64,000 nt of DNA from Nocardioides antri. GTDB lineage: Bacteria > Actinomycetota > Actinomycetes > Propionibacteriales > Nocardioidaceae. This document shows positions 14,603 through 24,539 of this stretch, one piece after another. The stretch lies in contig NZ_VUJW01000001.1 in NCBI RefSeq assembly GCF_008373765.1, positions 434,189 through 498,188 on the forward strand, in the 5' to 3' direction. The notes beneath the pieces were generated by a model. That model was not told the DNA's origin. It saw only the letters and a program-made list of their open reading frames with translations, and did not search any database. Each line of letters begins with the position of its first letter. Within the stretch, counting starts at the first letter, position 1. A program made the translations under genes and the position numbers.

Positions 14603-15352
14603 TCAGGACTTCAAGCCGATCAGGGCGTCGAGCGCGGCCACCGCCTCACGGCGTGACACGCTGATCACTCGGGGGTTGGACTGCCGCCACGCCACGCCGG
14701 CGAGATCCAGCGCCCAGCAGCAGAGCGCACGGATGTCGGCCGACGCATTCACGAACTGCCACCTCGGATACTCGTAGCGTTTCGGTGCGCCCGCGATGAC
14801 TTTGCAGGTCGAGTTGGTCACCCGGCAGCCGTCCGAGTGAAAGGGGCCGCGCAGGAAATGTGCCTGATGGTCCGCCACCACTCGTCGCTGCCAGTCTTCG
14901 AGGGCAATCGGACGCTCTTGCTTGCGCCCGGGACCATGCTGGGGGAACAAGCACGGCCAGTGCTGCCAGTTCGAGATCACGTCCACGGCACCGGGGTGGG
15001 AGCTCAGGAAGATCTTGCCGCTGGGCCGCACTGCTCCGATGCAGTCCACGACGTCGCGAATGATGCCCGGCATCGATTGGTCACACGTGATCCGCAGGCG
15101 GTAGTACCGAGGTGCCCGCGAGATGTGACCGTCTCCCAGGTAGAAGCCGAGGAGCGCTGAGTACTGCATGCGGGGTAGGAGCGCGTTCCCACAGCGATGG
15201 CAGGCGGCTCTTCTCCTGGCTACCGCGTCCGGGTCTCTGGACCAGAGGATGAGTTGCGACACGCTAACGCCAAGCGCGCGCGATATCGCCGACCAGGTTT
15301 CACCAGCCCGCCGCATCTCCGCGGCGCGCTCGCGCGTGTGTTGGGAGTACAC
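14603..15352 (-). CDS. LAGLIDADG homing-endonuclease-like protein with N-terminal HTH
   Basis: 249 aa. Residues about 6-40 (RERAAEMRRAGETWSAISRA) look like a helix-turn-helix. A CHRCGN pair follows, then two LAGLIDADG-like helices: LLGFYLGDGHIS near 68 and FLRGPFHSDGCR near 167, each ending in the acidic DG expected at the catalytic site. WQHWPCLFPQHGPGRKQERP between them is typical of a stand-alone actinobacterial group related to homing endonucleases. GTG start at 15352 with only a weak ribosome site. It lies 48 bp downstream of a tRNA gene on the same strand, so acquisition at the tRNA is plausible. Nuclease activity is not shown. Confidence 0.7.
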   Translation of the reverse strand: MYSQHTRERAAEMRRAGETWSAISRALGVSVSQLILWSRDPDAVARRRAACHRCGNALLPRMQYSALLGFYLGDGHISRAPRYYRLRITCDQSMPGIIRDVVDCIGAVRPSGKIFLSSHPGAVDVISNWQHWPCLFPQHGPGRKQERPIALEDWQRRVVADHQAHFLRGPFHSDGCRVTNSTCKVIAGAPKRYEYPRWQFVNASADIRALCCWALDLAGVAWRQSNPRVISVSRREAVAALDALIGLKS

Positions 15353-15399
15353 ACCGGGAGTCTCTGCCTGATGGCCGACACTTCATGGCCGACGAAGGG

Positions 15400-15472
15400 T
15401 GCCCCGGGTGAGATTCGAACTCACACTGGATGTGGTTTGAGCACATTGTCTCTGCCGTTGGACTACCGGGGC
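15400..15472 (-). tRNA. Class I tRNA with anticodon CAA (leucine UUG reader)
   Basis: On the minus strand the sequence folds as a complete cloverleaf: acceptor GCCCCGG/CCGGGGC (7 bp), D stem GTC/GAC, anticodon stem ATGTG/CACAT with loop CTCAAAC, variable loop of 5 nt, T stem GTGAG/CTCAC with loop TTCGAAT, discriminator A at 15400. CCA is not encoded. The anticodon by position is CAA, which assigns it to leucine, yet leucine tRNAs normally have a long variable arm and this one does not. The structure is certain; the amino acid is less so. Confidence 0.88.
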
Positions 15473-15568
15473 CGACAGCACCGGAAACCGTAACCGATGC
15501 CTCCCCGTCGCCCCGCACGCGGGCCGTCCGACCGATACGGGGACATCCAGACGAAACGCGGCCACCGA

Positions 15569-15580
15569 TAACCTTTGCCC
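15569..15580 (+). promoter_or_regulatory. Leaderless -10 element of the ANTAR regulator
   Basis: TAACCT at 15569-15574 is followed by six bases and the GTG start at 15581. No clear -35 element is visible. Confidence 0.5.
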
Positions 15581-16180
15581 GTGAACGAGACGCCCGCTCC
15601 CCGCACCGTCGTCATAGCCGAGGACGAGACCCTGATCCGGATGGACCTGGCCGAGATGCTGGCGGAGGAGGGCTACGACGTCGTCGGGCAGGCGGGCGAC
15701 GGGGCGAAGGCGATCGAGCTCGCCGAGGAGCTGAGGCCCGACCTGGTGATCCTCGACGTGAAGATGCCGGTGCTGGACGGCATTGCTGCGGCGGAGGCCA
15801 TCGCCGGCAAGCGGATCGCGCCGGTGGTCATGCTGACGGCGTTCTCGCAGCGCGACCTCGTCGAGCGGGCCCGGGACGCGGGGGCCATGTCCTACCTGGT
15901 CAAGCCGTTCACCCAGTCCGAGCTGGTTCCCGCGATCGAGATGGCGGTCAGCCGGTTCGCCGAGATCGCCCAGCTCGAGGAGGAGGTCACCGACCTCAAG
16001 GAGCGGCTGGAGACCCGGAAGGCGATCGACCGGGCGAAGGGGATTCTCCAGGAGCAGCTCTCGCTGACAGAGCCCGAGGCGTTCCGCTGGATCCAGAAGA
16101 CGGCGATGGATCTGCGGATGTCGATGCGCGAGGTCGCCGACGGAGTCGTCTCCCACGGGGTTCCCGGGGCGTCCTCCTGA
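15581..16180 (+). CDS. pdtaR: ANTAR-domain response regulator (PdtaR-like)
   Basis: 199 aa. The receiver domain (about 1-125) has the acidic pair in VIAEDETLIRMD, the phospho-acceptor aspartate in LVILDVKMPVLDG, and the switch residues in MLTAF and YLVKPF. The C-terminal ANTAR domain (about 140-195, RAKGILQEQLSLTEPEAFRWIQ) binds paired hairpins in RNA to prevent transcription termination. A coiled linker joins the two. Position beside pyk and a tRNA gene is as in other Actinobacteria. The cognate histidine kinase is not in the window. Confidence 0.9.
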   Translation: MNETPAPRTVVIAEDETLIRMDLAEMLAEEGYDVVGQAGDGAKAIELAEELRPDLVILDVKMPVLDGIAAAEAIAGKRIAPVVMLTAFSQRDLVERARDAGAMSYLVKPFTQSELVPAIEMAVSRFAEIAQLEEEVTDLKERLETRKAIDRAKGILQEQLSLTEPEAFRWIQKTAMDLRMSMREVADGVVSHGVPGASS

Positions 16181-16245
16181 CCGGGCGTCGCGACTCAGTC
16201 AGGTAACGGAATTATCAGGATTCGTGGCGCGGCCGCACTTCTTCC

Positions 16246-16362
16246 TTCCAACTGCTCGTTGGTCGGTGTAGGTTCCGGCGGCAAAGCAGGCGCGATCCCG
16301 TGCGCCTGCGACCGAGTCTTCGCCCGTCCGTCGGGCGGAGCCGTCAAGGAAGTGGGAACGTC
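16246..16362 (+). promoter_or_regulatory. Promoter and hairpin-rich leader of the liv operon
   Basis: A -10-like TAGGTT at 16269-16274 precedes a leader holding two perfect inverted repeats: GCAGGCGC/GCGCCTGC (16286-16293/16302-16309) and CGCCCG/CGGGCG (16321-16326/16332-16337). AAGGAAG at 16346-16352 is the ribosome site. The paired hairpins invite comparison with ANTAR targets, but I do not see the conserved hexaloop pattern clearly. No gene is seen between 16181 and 16362. Confidence 0.35.
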
Positions 16363-17508
16363 TTGAGGCGAAACAAGGTAGTCGGCGTCGGCGCGATTGC
16401 GCTCACGCTGGGTCTTGCACTGTCGGCCTGTGGCACGACCGAGGACGACAACGGTGGTGGCGGCGGCGGGGGAGAAGCCGCGTGTGACCTGACGTTGGCG
16501 TTCTTCGGCCCGGAGACCGGTCCGGCAGCAGGTCTCGGGCAGCCGATCATCCAGGGCGCGCAGCTCGCGATCGACCAGTACAACGAGGACGCCGAGTGCG
16601 AGGTCAACTACGAGCTCTTCGACTCGCAGGGCAGCCCCGACGAGGCGCCGTCACTGGCGACCGAGGTCGCCGGCGACGAGTCGATCATCGGCGTCGTCGG
16701 CCCCGCCTTCTCGGGTGAGTCCGCGGCCGCAGGTCCGATCTTCGCCGAGGGCGGCGTCCCGACCGTCACGCCGTCGGCCACCAACCCGACCCTCGCCGAC
16801 AACGGCTGGGACACCTTCCACCGGGCGCTCGGCAACGACGCGACCCAGGGTCCGGCAGCGGCGAAGTACATCTCCGAGACCATCGGGGCCGAGGGCGTGT
16901 TCGTGATCGACGACGCGTCGGAGTACGGCGCCGGCCTGGCCGGCATCGTCGAGGAGGACCTGGCGGACACGGTGGTCGGCACGGACACCATCCAGGCCGG
17001 TGACACCGACTTCTCGGCGACGGTGACCCGCGTCAACGACTCGGGAGCGGACACCGTGTTCTTCGGCGGCTACTACGCCGAGGCGACGATCCTGATCGGC
17101 CAGCTCCGTGACGGCGGCTTCGACGGCACCTTCGTCGTTGCCGACGGCGTGAAGGACCCGGCCTACCTCGACGCCGGTGAGGCGGCCGAGGGCACGATCA
17201 TCACGTGCCCCTGCATCCCCGCCACCGACCCGGGTGTCGCTGAGTTCGCGGAGGCCTACGAGGCGGAGTTCGGTGAGGAGCCCGGCACCTACGCGGCCGA
17301 GGCCTACGACGCGGCGAACATCTTCCTCGACGGCATCGCCGAGGGCATCGACAACCGGGCGGACATGCTCACCTTCGTCAACGAGTACGACGAGGCCGGC
17401 GTCACCAAGCAGCTGAGCTTCGCCGAGAACGGCGAGCCCAGCGAGGTGCACGTGTACGCCTACACCGTCGAGGGCGGCGAGATCGTCCCTGAGGGCGAGA
17501 TCAGCTGA
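16363..17508 (+). CDS. livJ: Branched-chain amino acid ABC transporter substrate-binding lipoprotein
   Basis: 381 aa from TTG at 16363, chosen because AAGGAAG lies 10 nt upstream and the product then begins with a signal peptide ending LALSAC (lipobox). A Gly/Asp linker (DDNGGGGGGGE) precedes the periplasmic-binding fold with FFGPETGPAAGLGQPIIQGA and YAAEAYDAANIF. It would capture leucine, isoleucine, valine or related amino acids and hand them to LivHM. A GTG 63 nt upstream is in frame but would bury the signal peptide. A strong hairpin separates it from livH. Confidence 0.9.
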   Translation: MRRNKVVGVGAIALTLGLALSACGTTEDDNGGGGGGGEAACDLTLAFFGPETGPAAGLGQPIIQGAQLAIDQYNEDAECEVNYELFDSQGSPDEAPSLATEVAGDESIIGVVGPAFSGESAAAGPIFAEGGVPTVTPSATNPTLADNGWDTFHRALGNDATQGPAAAKYISETIGAEGVFVIDDASEYGAGLAGIVEEDLADTVVGTDTIQAGDTDFSATVTRVNDSGADTVFFGGYYAEATILIGQLRDGGFDGTFVVADGVKDPAYLDAGEAAEGTIITCPCIPATDPGVAEFAEAYEAEFGEEPGTYAAEAYDAANIFLDGIAEGIDNRADMLTFVNEYDEAGVTKQLSFAENGEPSEVHVYAYTVEGGEIVPEGEIS

Positions 17509-17547
17509 TCATCTCTCGCAACTGAACCGTCACCGCGCGGTCTGGAT

Positions 17548-17581
17548 CTGCGGCCGGGGAGGCCTTCCTCCCCGGCCGCAG
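17548..17581 (+). terminator. 15-bp hairpin between livJ and livH (attenuator-like)
   Basis: CTGCGGCCGGGGAGG at 17548-17562 is perfectly complementary to CCTCCCCGGCCGCAG at 17567-17581, with loop CCTT. There is no T run. Placed just after the binding protein, such a hairpin usually gives partial termination or protects the upstream message, so that the binding protein is made in excess over the membrane parts. Confidence 0.8.
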
Positions 17582-17611
17582 CCCTGCGAGGCTGTCGCCT
17601 GAGGAGGCGCC

Positions 17612-18609
17612 GTGGAGTTCGACTACCAGTTCCTGTTCAGCAACCTGCCGGAGCTCACCATCACCGGCCTTGCGTTCGGCGCGATCTACGCGCTCATCGC
17701 CCTGGGCTACACGATGGTCTACGGCGTGCTGCAGCTGATCAACTTCGCCCATTCCGAGGTGTTCATGTACGGCACCTTCGCCACGCTGTGGACGGTGTGG
17801 GCGCTGACCGGCACCGGTGGCGGAGTGGGGGGCATCCAGCTGCTGCTGATCCTGCTCCTCGGCCTGGTCATGGCGATGGCGACCTCCGCACTCATCGCTC
17901 TCGCGCTCGAGCGCGTCGCCTACCGTCCGCTCATCAAGAAGGACGCGCCCCGCCTGATCGCCCTGATCTCGGCCATCGGCGCGTCGTTCGTCCTCGCGGA
18001 GCTGATGGGCCTCCGCGACAAGGTCACCGCCTGGGTCGGCCTCGACGACGACCTGGACCGCTACGTCTCCGGCGCCCGCATCAACCAGAGCATGGCGAGC
18101 GTCGTGAACATGCCGGACGTCAACATCGGCGGCCTGTCGATCAAGACGGTCGACCTCCTCGTGATCGCGGCGGCGATCGCGATGATGGTGATCGTCGACC
18201 AGTTCGTACGCCGCTCCAAGCTCGGCCGAGGCATCCGCGCCACCGCGCAGGACCAGGAGACGGCGGCGCTCATGGGCGTCAACCCGACCCGGACCATCCA
18301 GTACACCTTCCTCATCGGCGGACTGATGGCAGGTGCCGCAGCCTTCCTCTACATGCTCAAGATCGAGACGACGAAGTTCGACGTCGGCTTCCTGCTCGGC
18401 GTCAAGGCGTTCACCGCCGCCGTGCTCGGCGGCATCGGCAACCTCCGCGGCGCGCTGCTCGGGGGCCTGGTGCTCGGCGTGGCAGAGAACTGGGGTCAGG
18501 CGCTGTTCGGCGGCGAGTGGCGCCACGTCGTCGCGTTCGTGCTCCTCGTCGTGATCCTGCTGTTCCGGCCCACCGGTCTGTTGGGTGAGTCCCTCGGAAA
18601 GGCACGAGT

Positions 18610-18613
<4 letters not shown>
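17612..18613 (+). CDS. livH: Branched-chain amino acid ABC transporter permease LivH
   Basis: 333 aa with about eight membrane segments. The start GTG at 17612 follows GAGGAGG at 17600-17606. The family blocks GAIYALIALGYTMVYGVLQLI near the N-terminus and AVLGGIGNLRGALLGG near the C-terminus are clear. The cytoplasmic loop for coupling to LivG/LivF (TAQDQETAALMGVNPTRTI) is intact. Its stop overlaps the livM start by ATGA. Confidence 0.93.
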
Positions 18614-19768
<1,155 letters not shown>

Positions 19769-19776
<8 letters not shown>

Positions 19777-20557
19777 CGCGACCACCCCGATCCTCGAGGT
19801 CCAGAACCTCACGCTCAAGTTCGGCGGGCTCACGGCGCTGGACGACGTGTCGTTCGGCATCAAGGAAGGCGAGATTCTCGGGCTGATCGGGCCCAACGGC
19901 GCCGGCAAGACGACCTGCTTCAACGCGGTCACCGGCGTCTACCGCCCGACCTCCGGGGACATCCGCTTCCAGGGCCGCTCGTTGACCGGCGTCAAGCGCT
20001 ACCGGATCACCCAGCTCGGCATCGCCCGGACGTTCCAGAACATCCGGCTCTTCCCGTCGATGACGGCGCTGGAGAACGTCCTGGTGGGTGCGGACGCGCA
20101 GCACAAGACGGGCATGTTCAGCGCTCTCTTCCGGCTGCCGCGGCACCGGGCGGAGGAACGCGACGGCCACGAGCGGGCGATGGAGCTGCTGCGCTTCATG
20201 GGCATCCACAAGCGGGCCGACGAGCTCGCAGCGAACCTGTCCTACGGTGACCAGCGCCGGCTCGAGATCGCCCGCGCGATGGCGACCGGCCCGAAGCTGA
20301 TCTGTCTCGACGAGCCGGCCGCCGGGTTCAACCCGCAGGAGAAGGTCCAGCTCATGGAGCTCATCCGCAAGGTGCGCGACCGGGGTTTCACCGTCCTCCT
20401 GATCGAGCACGACATGAGGCTCGTGATGGGCGTGACCGACCGGATCGTCGTGCTGGAGTTCGGCCGGCTGATCGCCGAGGGCACACCCGCCGAGATCCGT
20501 GACAACCCCGCGGTCATCGCGGCCTACCTGGGAGTGGACGAAGAAGATGCTTCTTGA
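19769..20557 (+). CDS. livG: Branched-chain amino acid ABC transporter ATP-binding protein LivG
   Basis: 262 aa ATPase. Walker A GPNGAGKTT near residue 41, the LivG-typical GIARTFQNIRLF, signature LSYGDQRRLEIARA, and Walker B LICLDEPAAGFNPQE. The GTG start at 19769 lies inside livM, giving an 8-nt overlap. It overlaps livF by 11 nt. Drives uptake with LivF as a heterodimer. Confidence 0.93.
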
Positions 20558-21266
20558 GGTCGAGGGCCTGTGCGTCAACTACGGACATATCGAGGCCATC
20601 CGCGACATCAGCTTCGGCGTCCCGGAGGGCACCGTCACGACACTGATCGGGGCGAACGGCGCCGGCAAGACGACGACGCTGAAGACCGTCTCCGGGCTCC
20701 GCAAGGTGCGCGCGGGGACGGTCAGGTTCGACGGCAAGGACATCACGTCGCTGGCGCCGTACGAACGGGTGAAGCTCGGCATCAACCAGTCGCCCGAGGG
20801 ACGCCGCTGCTTCGTCGGCATGACGGTGCGCGAGAACCTGGACATGGGTGCGTTCGTCCGGAAGGACCGCAAGACCCAGGCCTACCGTGACGACCTCGAC
20901 CGGGTGCTGACCCTGTTCCCGCGGCTGCAGGAGCGGATCAACCAGCCGGCTGGCACGTTGTCCGGGGGTGAGCAGCAGATGGTGGCGATGGGCCGTGCGC
21001 TCATGTCGCGGCCGCGACTGCTGCTGCTCGACGAGCCCTCGATGGGTCTGGCGCCGAAGCTGATCCAGCAGATCTTCTCGATCGTGACCGAGATCAACGA
21101 GCAGGGCACCACCGTGCTCCTGGTCGAGCAGAACGCCGCGCAGGCGCTCAAGCGGTCCGACGAGGCGCACATCCTGGAGACCGGGGCGATCGTCCGGTCC
21201 GGCACCGGCGCGGAGCTCGCCGGCGACGAGGCCGTCAAGGCGGCGTACCTCGGCGGCGACGTCTAG
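20547..21266 (+). CDS. livF: Branched-chain amino acid ABC transporter ATP-binding protein LivF
   Basis: 239 aa ATPase. Walker A GANGAGKTT near residue 34, SPEGRRCF typical of LivF, signature LSGGEQQMVAMGRAL, Walker B LLLLDEPSMGLAP. The start at ATG 20547 lies within livG; a longer reading from 20499 adds sequence outside the family. It closes the operon and is followed by a short hairpin with four T residues. Confidence 0.93.
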   Translation: MLLEVEGLCVNYGHIEAIRDISFGVPEGTVTTLIGANGAGKTTTLKTVSGLRKVRAGTVRFDGKDITSLAPYERVKLGINQSPEGRRCFVGMTVRENLDMGAFVRKDRKTQAYRDDLDRVLTLFPRLQERINQPAGTLSGGEQQMVAMGRALMSRPRLLLLDEPSMGLAPKLIQQIFSIVTEINEQGTTVLLVEQNAAQALKRSDEAHILETGAIVRSGTGAELAGDEAVKAAYLGGDV

Positions 21267-21276
21267 GTCTCGGGAC

Positions 21277-21296
21277 GGTCGCCAGGGCGACCTTTT
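21277..21296 (+). terminator. Short terminator after livF
   Basis: GGTCGC and GCGACC pair around CAGG and are followed by TTTT. The stem is only 6 bp but sits 10 nt after the livF stop, between converging operons. Confidence 0.5.
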
Positions 21297-21308
21297 CGAA
21301 CCGGAGGT

Positions 21309-22067
21309 CTACAGCACCTTCGAGAGGAAGGCCTTCGTCCGCTCGTGCTGCGGCTCGCCGAGCACGGCGTCGGGCAGTCCCTCCTCCACGACGACCCCGC
21401 CGTCCATGAAGACCACCTTGTTGCCGACCTCGCGGGCGAAGCCCATCTCGTGGGTCACGACCATCATCGTCATGCCCTCGGACGCCAGGTCCTTCATGAC
21501 GGCGAGGACGTCACCGACCAGCTCGGGGTCGAGCGCGCTCGTGCACTCGTCGAACAGCATCATGTCCGGGTCCATCGACAGCGCACGGGCGATCGCGACC
21601 CGCTGCTGCTGACCGCCGGACAGGTGGGCGGGGTACGCCGACTCCTTTCCGGCCAGCCCGACCTTGTCCAGGTTGCGGCGCGCGATCTCGACGGCCTCGT
21701 CCTTGCTGCGGCCCTTCACCGTGCGCTGCGCCAGGGTCAGGTTCTTCATCACGTTGAGGTGGGGGAACAGGTTGAACTGCTGGAAGACCATGCCGATCCG
21801 GGACCGGACCCCGTCGAGGTCGACCTCCGGGTCGCAGATGTCGATGCCCTCGACCAGGATCTCGCCCGACGTCGGCTCCTCGAGCCGGTTGACGCACCGG
21901 AGCAGCGTCGACTTGCCGGACCCGGACGGTCCGATCACGCAGACCACCTCGGCCTGGTCGACGTTGAAGTCGATGCCCTTGAGCACCTCGTTCTTGCCGA
22001 AGTACTTGTGCAGCGCGCGGACCTGGATCGCGGGTACGTCGGTGCGGGGCTGGGGTGCTGCGGTCAT
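21309..22067 (-). CDS. Polar amino acid ABC transporter ATP-binding protein (GlnQ/GluA type)
   Basis: 252 aa. Walker [16 protein letters not shown] near residue 48, the GlnQ-like [12 protein letters not shown]-loop, signature [15 protein letters not shown], and Walker [15 protein letters not shown], in which Cys replaces the usual Pro. [12 protein letters not shown] holds the switch histidine. Start ATG at 22067 overlaps the permease stop by 4 nt. It would power uptake of glutamine, glutamate or a similar amino acid. Confidence 0.92.
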   Translation of the reverse strand: MTAAPQPRTDVPAIQVRALHKYFGKNEVLKGIDFNVDQAEVVCVIGPSGSGKSTLLRCVNRLEEPTSGEILVEGIDICDPEVDLDGVRSRIGMVFQQFNLFPHLNVMKNLTLAQRTVKGRSKDEAVEIARRNLDKVGLAGKESAYPAHLSGGQQQRVAIARALSMDPDMMLFDECTSALDPELVGDVLAVMKDLASEGMTMMVVTHEMGFAREVGNKVVFMDGGVVVEEGLPDAVLGEPQHERTKAFLSKVL

Positions 22068-22870
22068 CGGGAGGCCCTTCTCTGGCGCCGCTCGAGCCAG
22101 GCCACGAGCTGGGTGAGCGGGATCGTGATGACGAGGTACAGGAGCGCGGCTTGGATGAGGCTGGTCGAGGTGCCCGCAGACGGGCCGGTGGTGGTGAGGT
22201 CGCGGGCGACCGTCGTGAGCTCGCGCTCGTCGAACTGCACGCCGATGATGAACAGCAGCGAGGTGTCCTTGAGGAGCAGCACGAACTCGTTGGTGAGCGG
22301 CGGCACCACGATCCGGATCGCCTGCGGCAGCACGACCCGGACGGTGGTGCTGCCCGCACCCATGCCGAGCGAGCGCGCCGCCTCGGTCTGCCCCTTCGGC
22401 ACTGCCTGGATGCCGGCGCGGATGGTCTCGGCCATGTAGGCGCCCGCGACGATGACCAAGCCGATCAGTCCGGCGCCGACGATCCCCCCGGGCGGTGTCC
22501 ACTGGAACGCGATCGGGATGCCGAACGCCATGAACAGCAGCACGACGAGCACCGGGAGCCCTCGGAAGAACTCGACGTAGATCGTCGCGAGCCACCGGTA
22601 CGGCGCCACCGGGGACAGGCGCATCAACGCCGCCACCAGCCCGACGAGCAACCCCCCGCCGAACGCGATCGCGGTGTAGATCAGGGTGTTCTTGACCCCG
22701 ATCGTGATCATGTCCCCCCAGTTGCCACCGGAGAGCGCCACGCCGCCGGGGTTCCAGAAGTTCTGCCGGATCGTCGGCCAGTCCGCGGCGAAGTACAGCG
22801 CGACGAGGAGGACGACGAAGAGGGCGTAGAGCGCCAGGCGGACCAGGCGCTGCTTGGTGGTTCGCTTCAC
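22064..22870 (-). CDS. Polar amino acid ABC transporter permease
   Basis: 268 aa with about five or six membrane segments of the HisM/GlnP type. The family block [14 protein letters not shown] and the EAA loop ([34 protein letters not shown]) are complete. The GTG start at 22870 lies 27 nt after the binding-protein stop. A poorly conserved N-terminal helix and an external loop ([20 protein letters not shown]) match actinobacterial relatives with one fused permease. Confidence 0.9.
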   Translation of the reverse strand: MKRTTKQRLVRLALYALFVVLLVALYFAADWPTIRQNFWNPGGVALSGGNWGDMITIGVKNTLIYTAIAFGGGLLVGLVAALMRLSPVAPYRWLATIYVEFFRGLPVLVVLLFMAFGIPIAFQWTPPGGIVGAGLIGLVIVAGAYMAETIRAGIQAVPKGQTEAARSLGMGAGSTTVRVVLPQAIRIVVPPLTNEFVLLLKDTSLLFIIGVQFDERELTTVARDLTTTGPSAGTSTSLIQAALLYLVITIPLTQLVAWLERRQRRASR

Positions 22871-22897
22871 GGGTTCGGACTACCGATCGCCGAGCGA

Positions 22898-23686
22898 TCA
22901 GTTCGTGGCGAAGTACTTGTTGTAGATCTCGTCGTACGTGCCGTCCTCGCGCATCTCCTCGAGAGCGCCGTTGACGTCGTCGACCAGCTGCGAGTTGCCC
23001 TTCTTGATCGCCAGGCCGTACTCCTCGTCGGTGTCGTAGGTCTCGACGACCTCGAACTCGCCGCCCTTGGTGTGGTCGAGGTTGACCGGGAGGTCCTGGA
23101 GGAGCGCGTCGACCTGGCCCGCCTTGATCGCCTGGAACATCTCGGCGTCGCTCGGGAACGACGTCAGATCCGCACCTGAGGCGTTCTCTTCCGCGTAGGC
23201 CTTGCCGGTCGTGCCCTGCTGGACGCCGACCGTCTTGCCGTCGAGGTCGTCGATCGACTGGATGTCGCTGCCGGTCGGGACGAGGAGCGACTGCTGGGAG
23301 TCGTAGTAGCCGTCGGAGAAGTCGAGGTTGGCCTCGCGCTCCTCGGTGATCGTCATCGCGGAGGCCGCGAGGTCGCACTGGCCGGCGTTGAGCGCCTGGC
23401 CGCTCTGGAGCGCGTCGAACGAGGAGTCCTTGACCTCCAGGTCGAGCTCCAGCCGCTCGGCGATCTCGGCGACGACGTCGATGTCGAAGCCCTTGAACCC
23501 GATCTCGCTGCCCTTGTCGAAGTCCTCGAACGGCGGGTAGGGCACGTCGGAACAGACCGTCAGCGTGCCTTCCTTGATGACGTCGGCGCCGGTGGACGTC
23601 GTGCCGCCCTCGTCTGAGCCGCAGCTGCTGAGGACGATCGCGGCGAAGGTGGACAGGGCCAGGGCGGAGAGACGCGACTTCTGCAT
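22898..23686 (-). CDS. Polar amino acid ABC transporter substrate-binding lipoprotein
   Basis: 262 aa. Signal peptide of about 22 residues ending IVLSSC (lipobox), then a bilobed type II binding fold: [61 protein letters not shown]. The pattern matches GlnH/ArtJ-type proteins for polar amino acids; ligand not determinable by eye. ATG at 23686 follows TACAGT with a 6-nt gap, so the operon (binding protein, permease, ATPase) is probably leaderless. Confidence 0.9.
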   Translation of the reverse strand: MQKSRLSALALSTFAAIVLSSCGSDEGGTTSTGADVIKEGTLTVCSDVPYPPFEDFDKGSEIGFKGFDIDVVAEIAERLELDLEVKDSSFDALQSGQALNAGQCDLAASAMTITEEREANLDFSDGYYDSQQSLLVPTGSDIQSIDDLDGKTVGVQQGTTGKAYAEENASGADLTSFPSDAEMFQAIKAGQVDALLQDLPVNLDHTKGGEFEVVETYDTDEEYGLAIKKGNSQLVDDVNGALEEMREDGTYDEIYNKYFATN

Positions 23687-23698
23687 GGCGGCACTGTA
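23687..23698 (-). promoter_or_regulatory. Leaderless -10 element of the polar amino acid transporter operon
   Basis: TACAGT (23693-23698, minus strand) stands six bases before the ATG, with no Shine-Dalgarno sequence between. Confidence 0.5.
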
Positions 23699-23837
23699 GG
23701 CGTTCGTCCCGTTCGGCACGAGTGTCGGGCGGCGGACGGCGCGGGGATGTTCTCCGATCGTGACCTGCCTGCGAATCGGCACCTGTCGCTCAGGGCGGGT
23801 CCGGGCGTAGGGTGATCGCCGACCAGGAAGGGGTGGC

Positions 23838-24446
23838 ATGAGCCGGTACAGCGTGACGCCGAGGATCGCGCGCCGCGAGGACGCCCCTGTGCTTGCTGAG
23901 CTCTGGTGCGACGTGCTGCGGCGCGTCGACCGGTCCGAGCAGATCGCCGATCTCGAGCTCGTCATCAAGGCGGCGGCCGCCTCTCCCGAGCAGCGCTTCG
24001 TCGTCGTCGAGTCCGACGGCCAGGTCGCCGGCGCCGTCTTCCTGCGGCTCGCCACGGTGTCACCGATCAACCTCGAGCCGTGCGTCCAGTCGATCCAGCC
24101 GCGGGTGTTCGACCAGTTCCGCCGGCGGGGCGTCGGTCGGGCACTGATGGAGGCAGCGGTCTCCTTCGCCGAGGAGAACGGCATCCTGCACGTCGCGACA
24201 GCGGTGCCGGCGACGGCCCGCGACGCCAACCGGTTCATGGCGCGCCTCTCGCTCGCGCCGGTCGGGACCTTCCGCCTGGCACCGACCTCGGTCGTGCGCA
24301 GCCGGATCACGCCGTCCACGGTGGCGGGCACCGGCCGCCCGACGCCGCGCGTGCTGGTCGCGCGCCGCAGCCAGCGACGGGCCCGTGCCGCCGGACACGT
24401 GCAGGTGCCGCTGCCCGGCCCGCGCGACCCCGTCGCGCCGGAGTAG
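23838..24446 (+). CDS. GNAT family N-acetyltransferase
   Basis: 202 aa. The acetyl-CoA pocket is visible in VFDQFRRRGVGRALMEAAVSFAEENG (RRxGxGxA). The central beta strands (FVVVESDGQVAGAVFLRL) are typical. Residues after about 155 are basic and low in structure (RRSQRRARAA). AGGAAGGGG lies upstream of the ATG, and a -10-like TAGGGT at 23808-23813. The substrate is unknown; no operon partner is evident. Confidence 0.8.
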   Translation: MSRYSVTPRIARREDAPVLAELWCDVLRRVDRSEQIADLELVIKAAAASPEQRFVVVESDGQVAGAVFLRLATVSPINLEPCVQSIQPRVFDQFRRRGVGRALMEAAVSFAEENGILHVATAVPATARDANRFMARLSLAPVGTFRLAPTSVVRSRITPSTVAGTGRPTPRVLVARRSQRRARAAGHVQVPLPGPRDPVAPE

Positions 24447-24539
24447 CCGGGCGTCGTACAACCGGTCCTGGCACGCTGACGTTCTCAGTGGTGCGATGCC
24501 GCGTGTCTCAGGCGCGGTACGTCACCACGAGGAGATGTC

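Noticed and set aside
15400..15472. The tRNA as a glutamate or glutamine tRNA
   Set aside because: The seven-base anticodon loop CTCAAAC places CAA at positions 34-36; CTC, TTC, CTG or TTG would need a shifted loop that breaks the stem.
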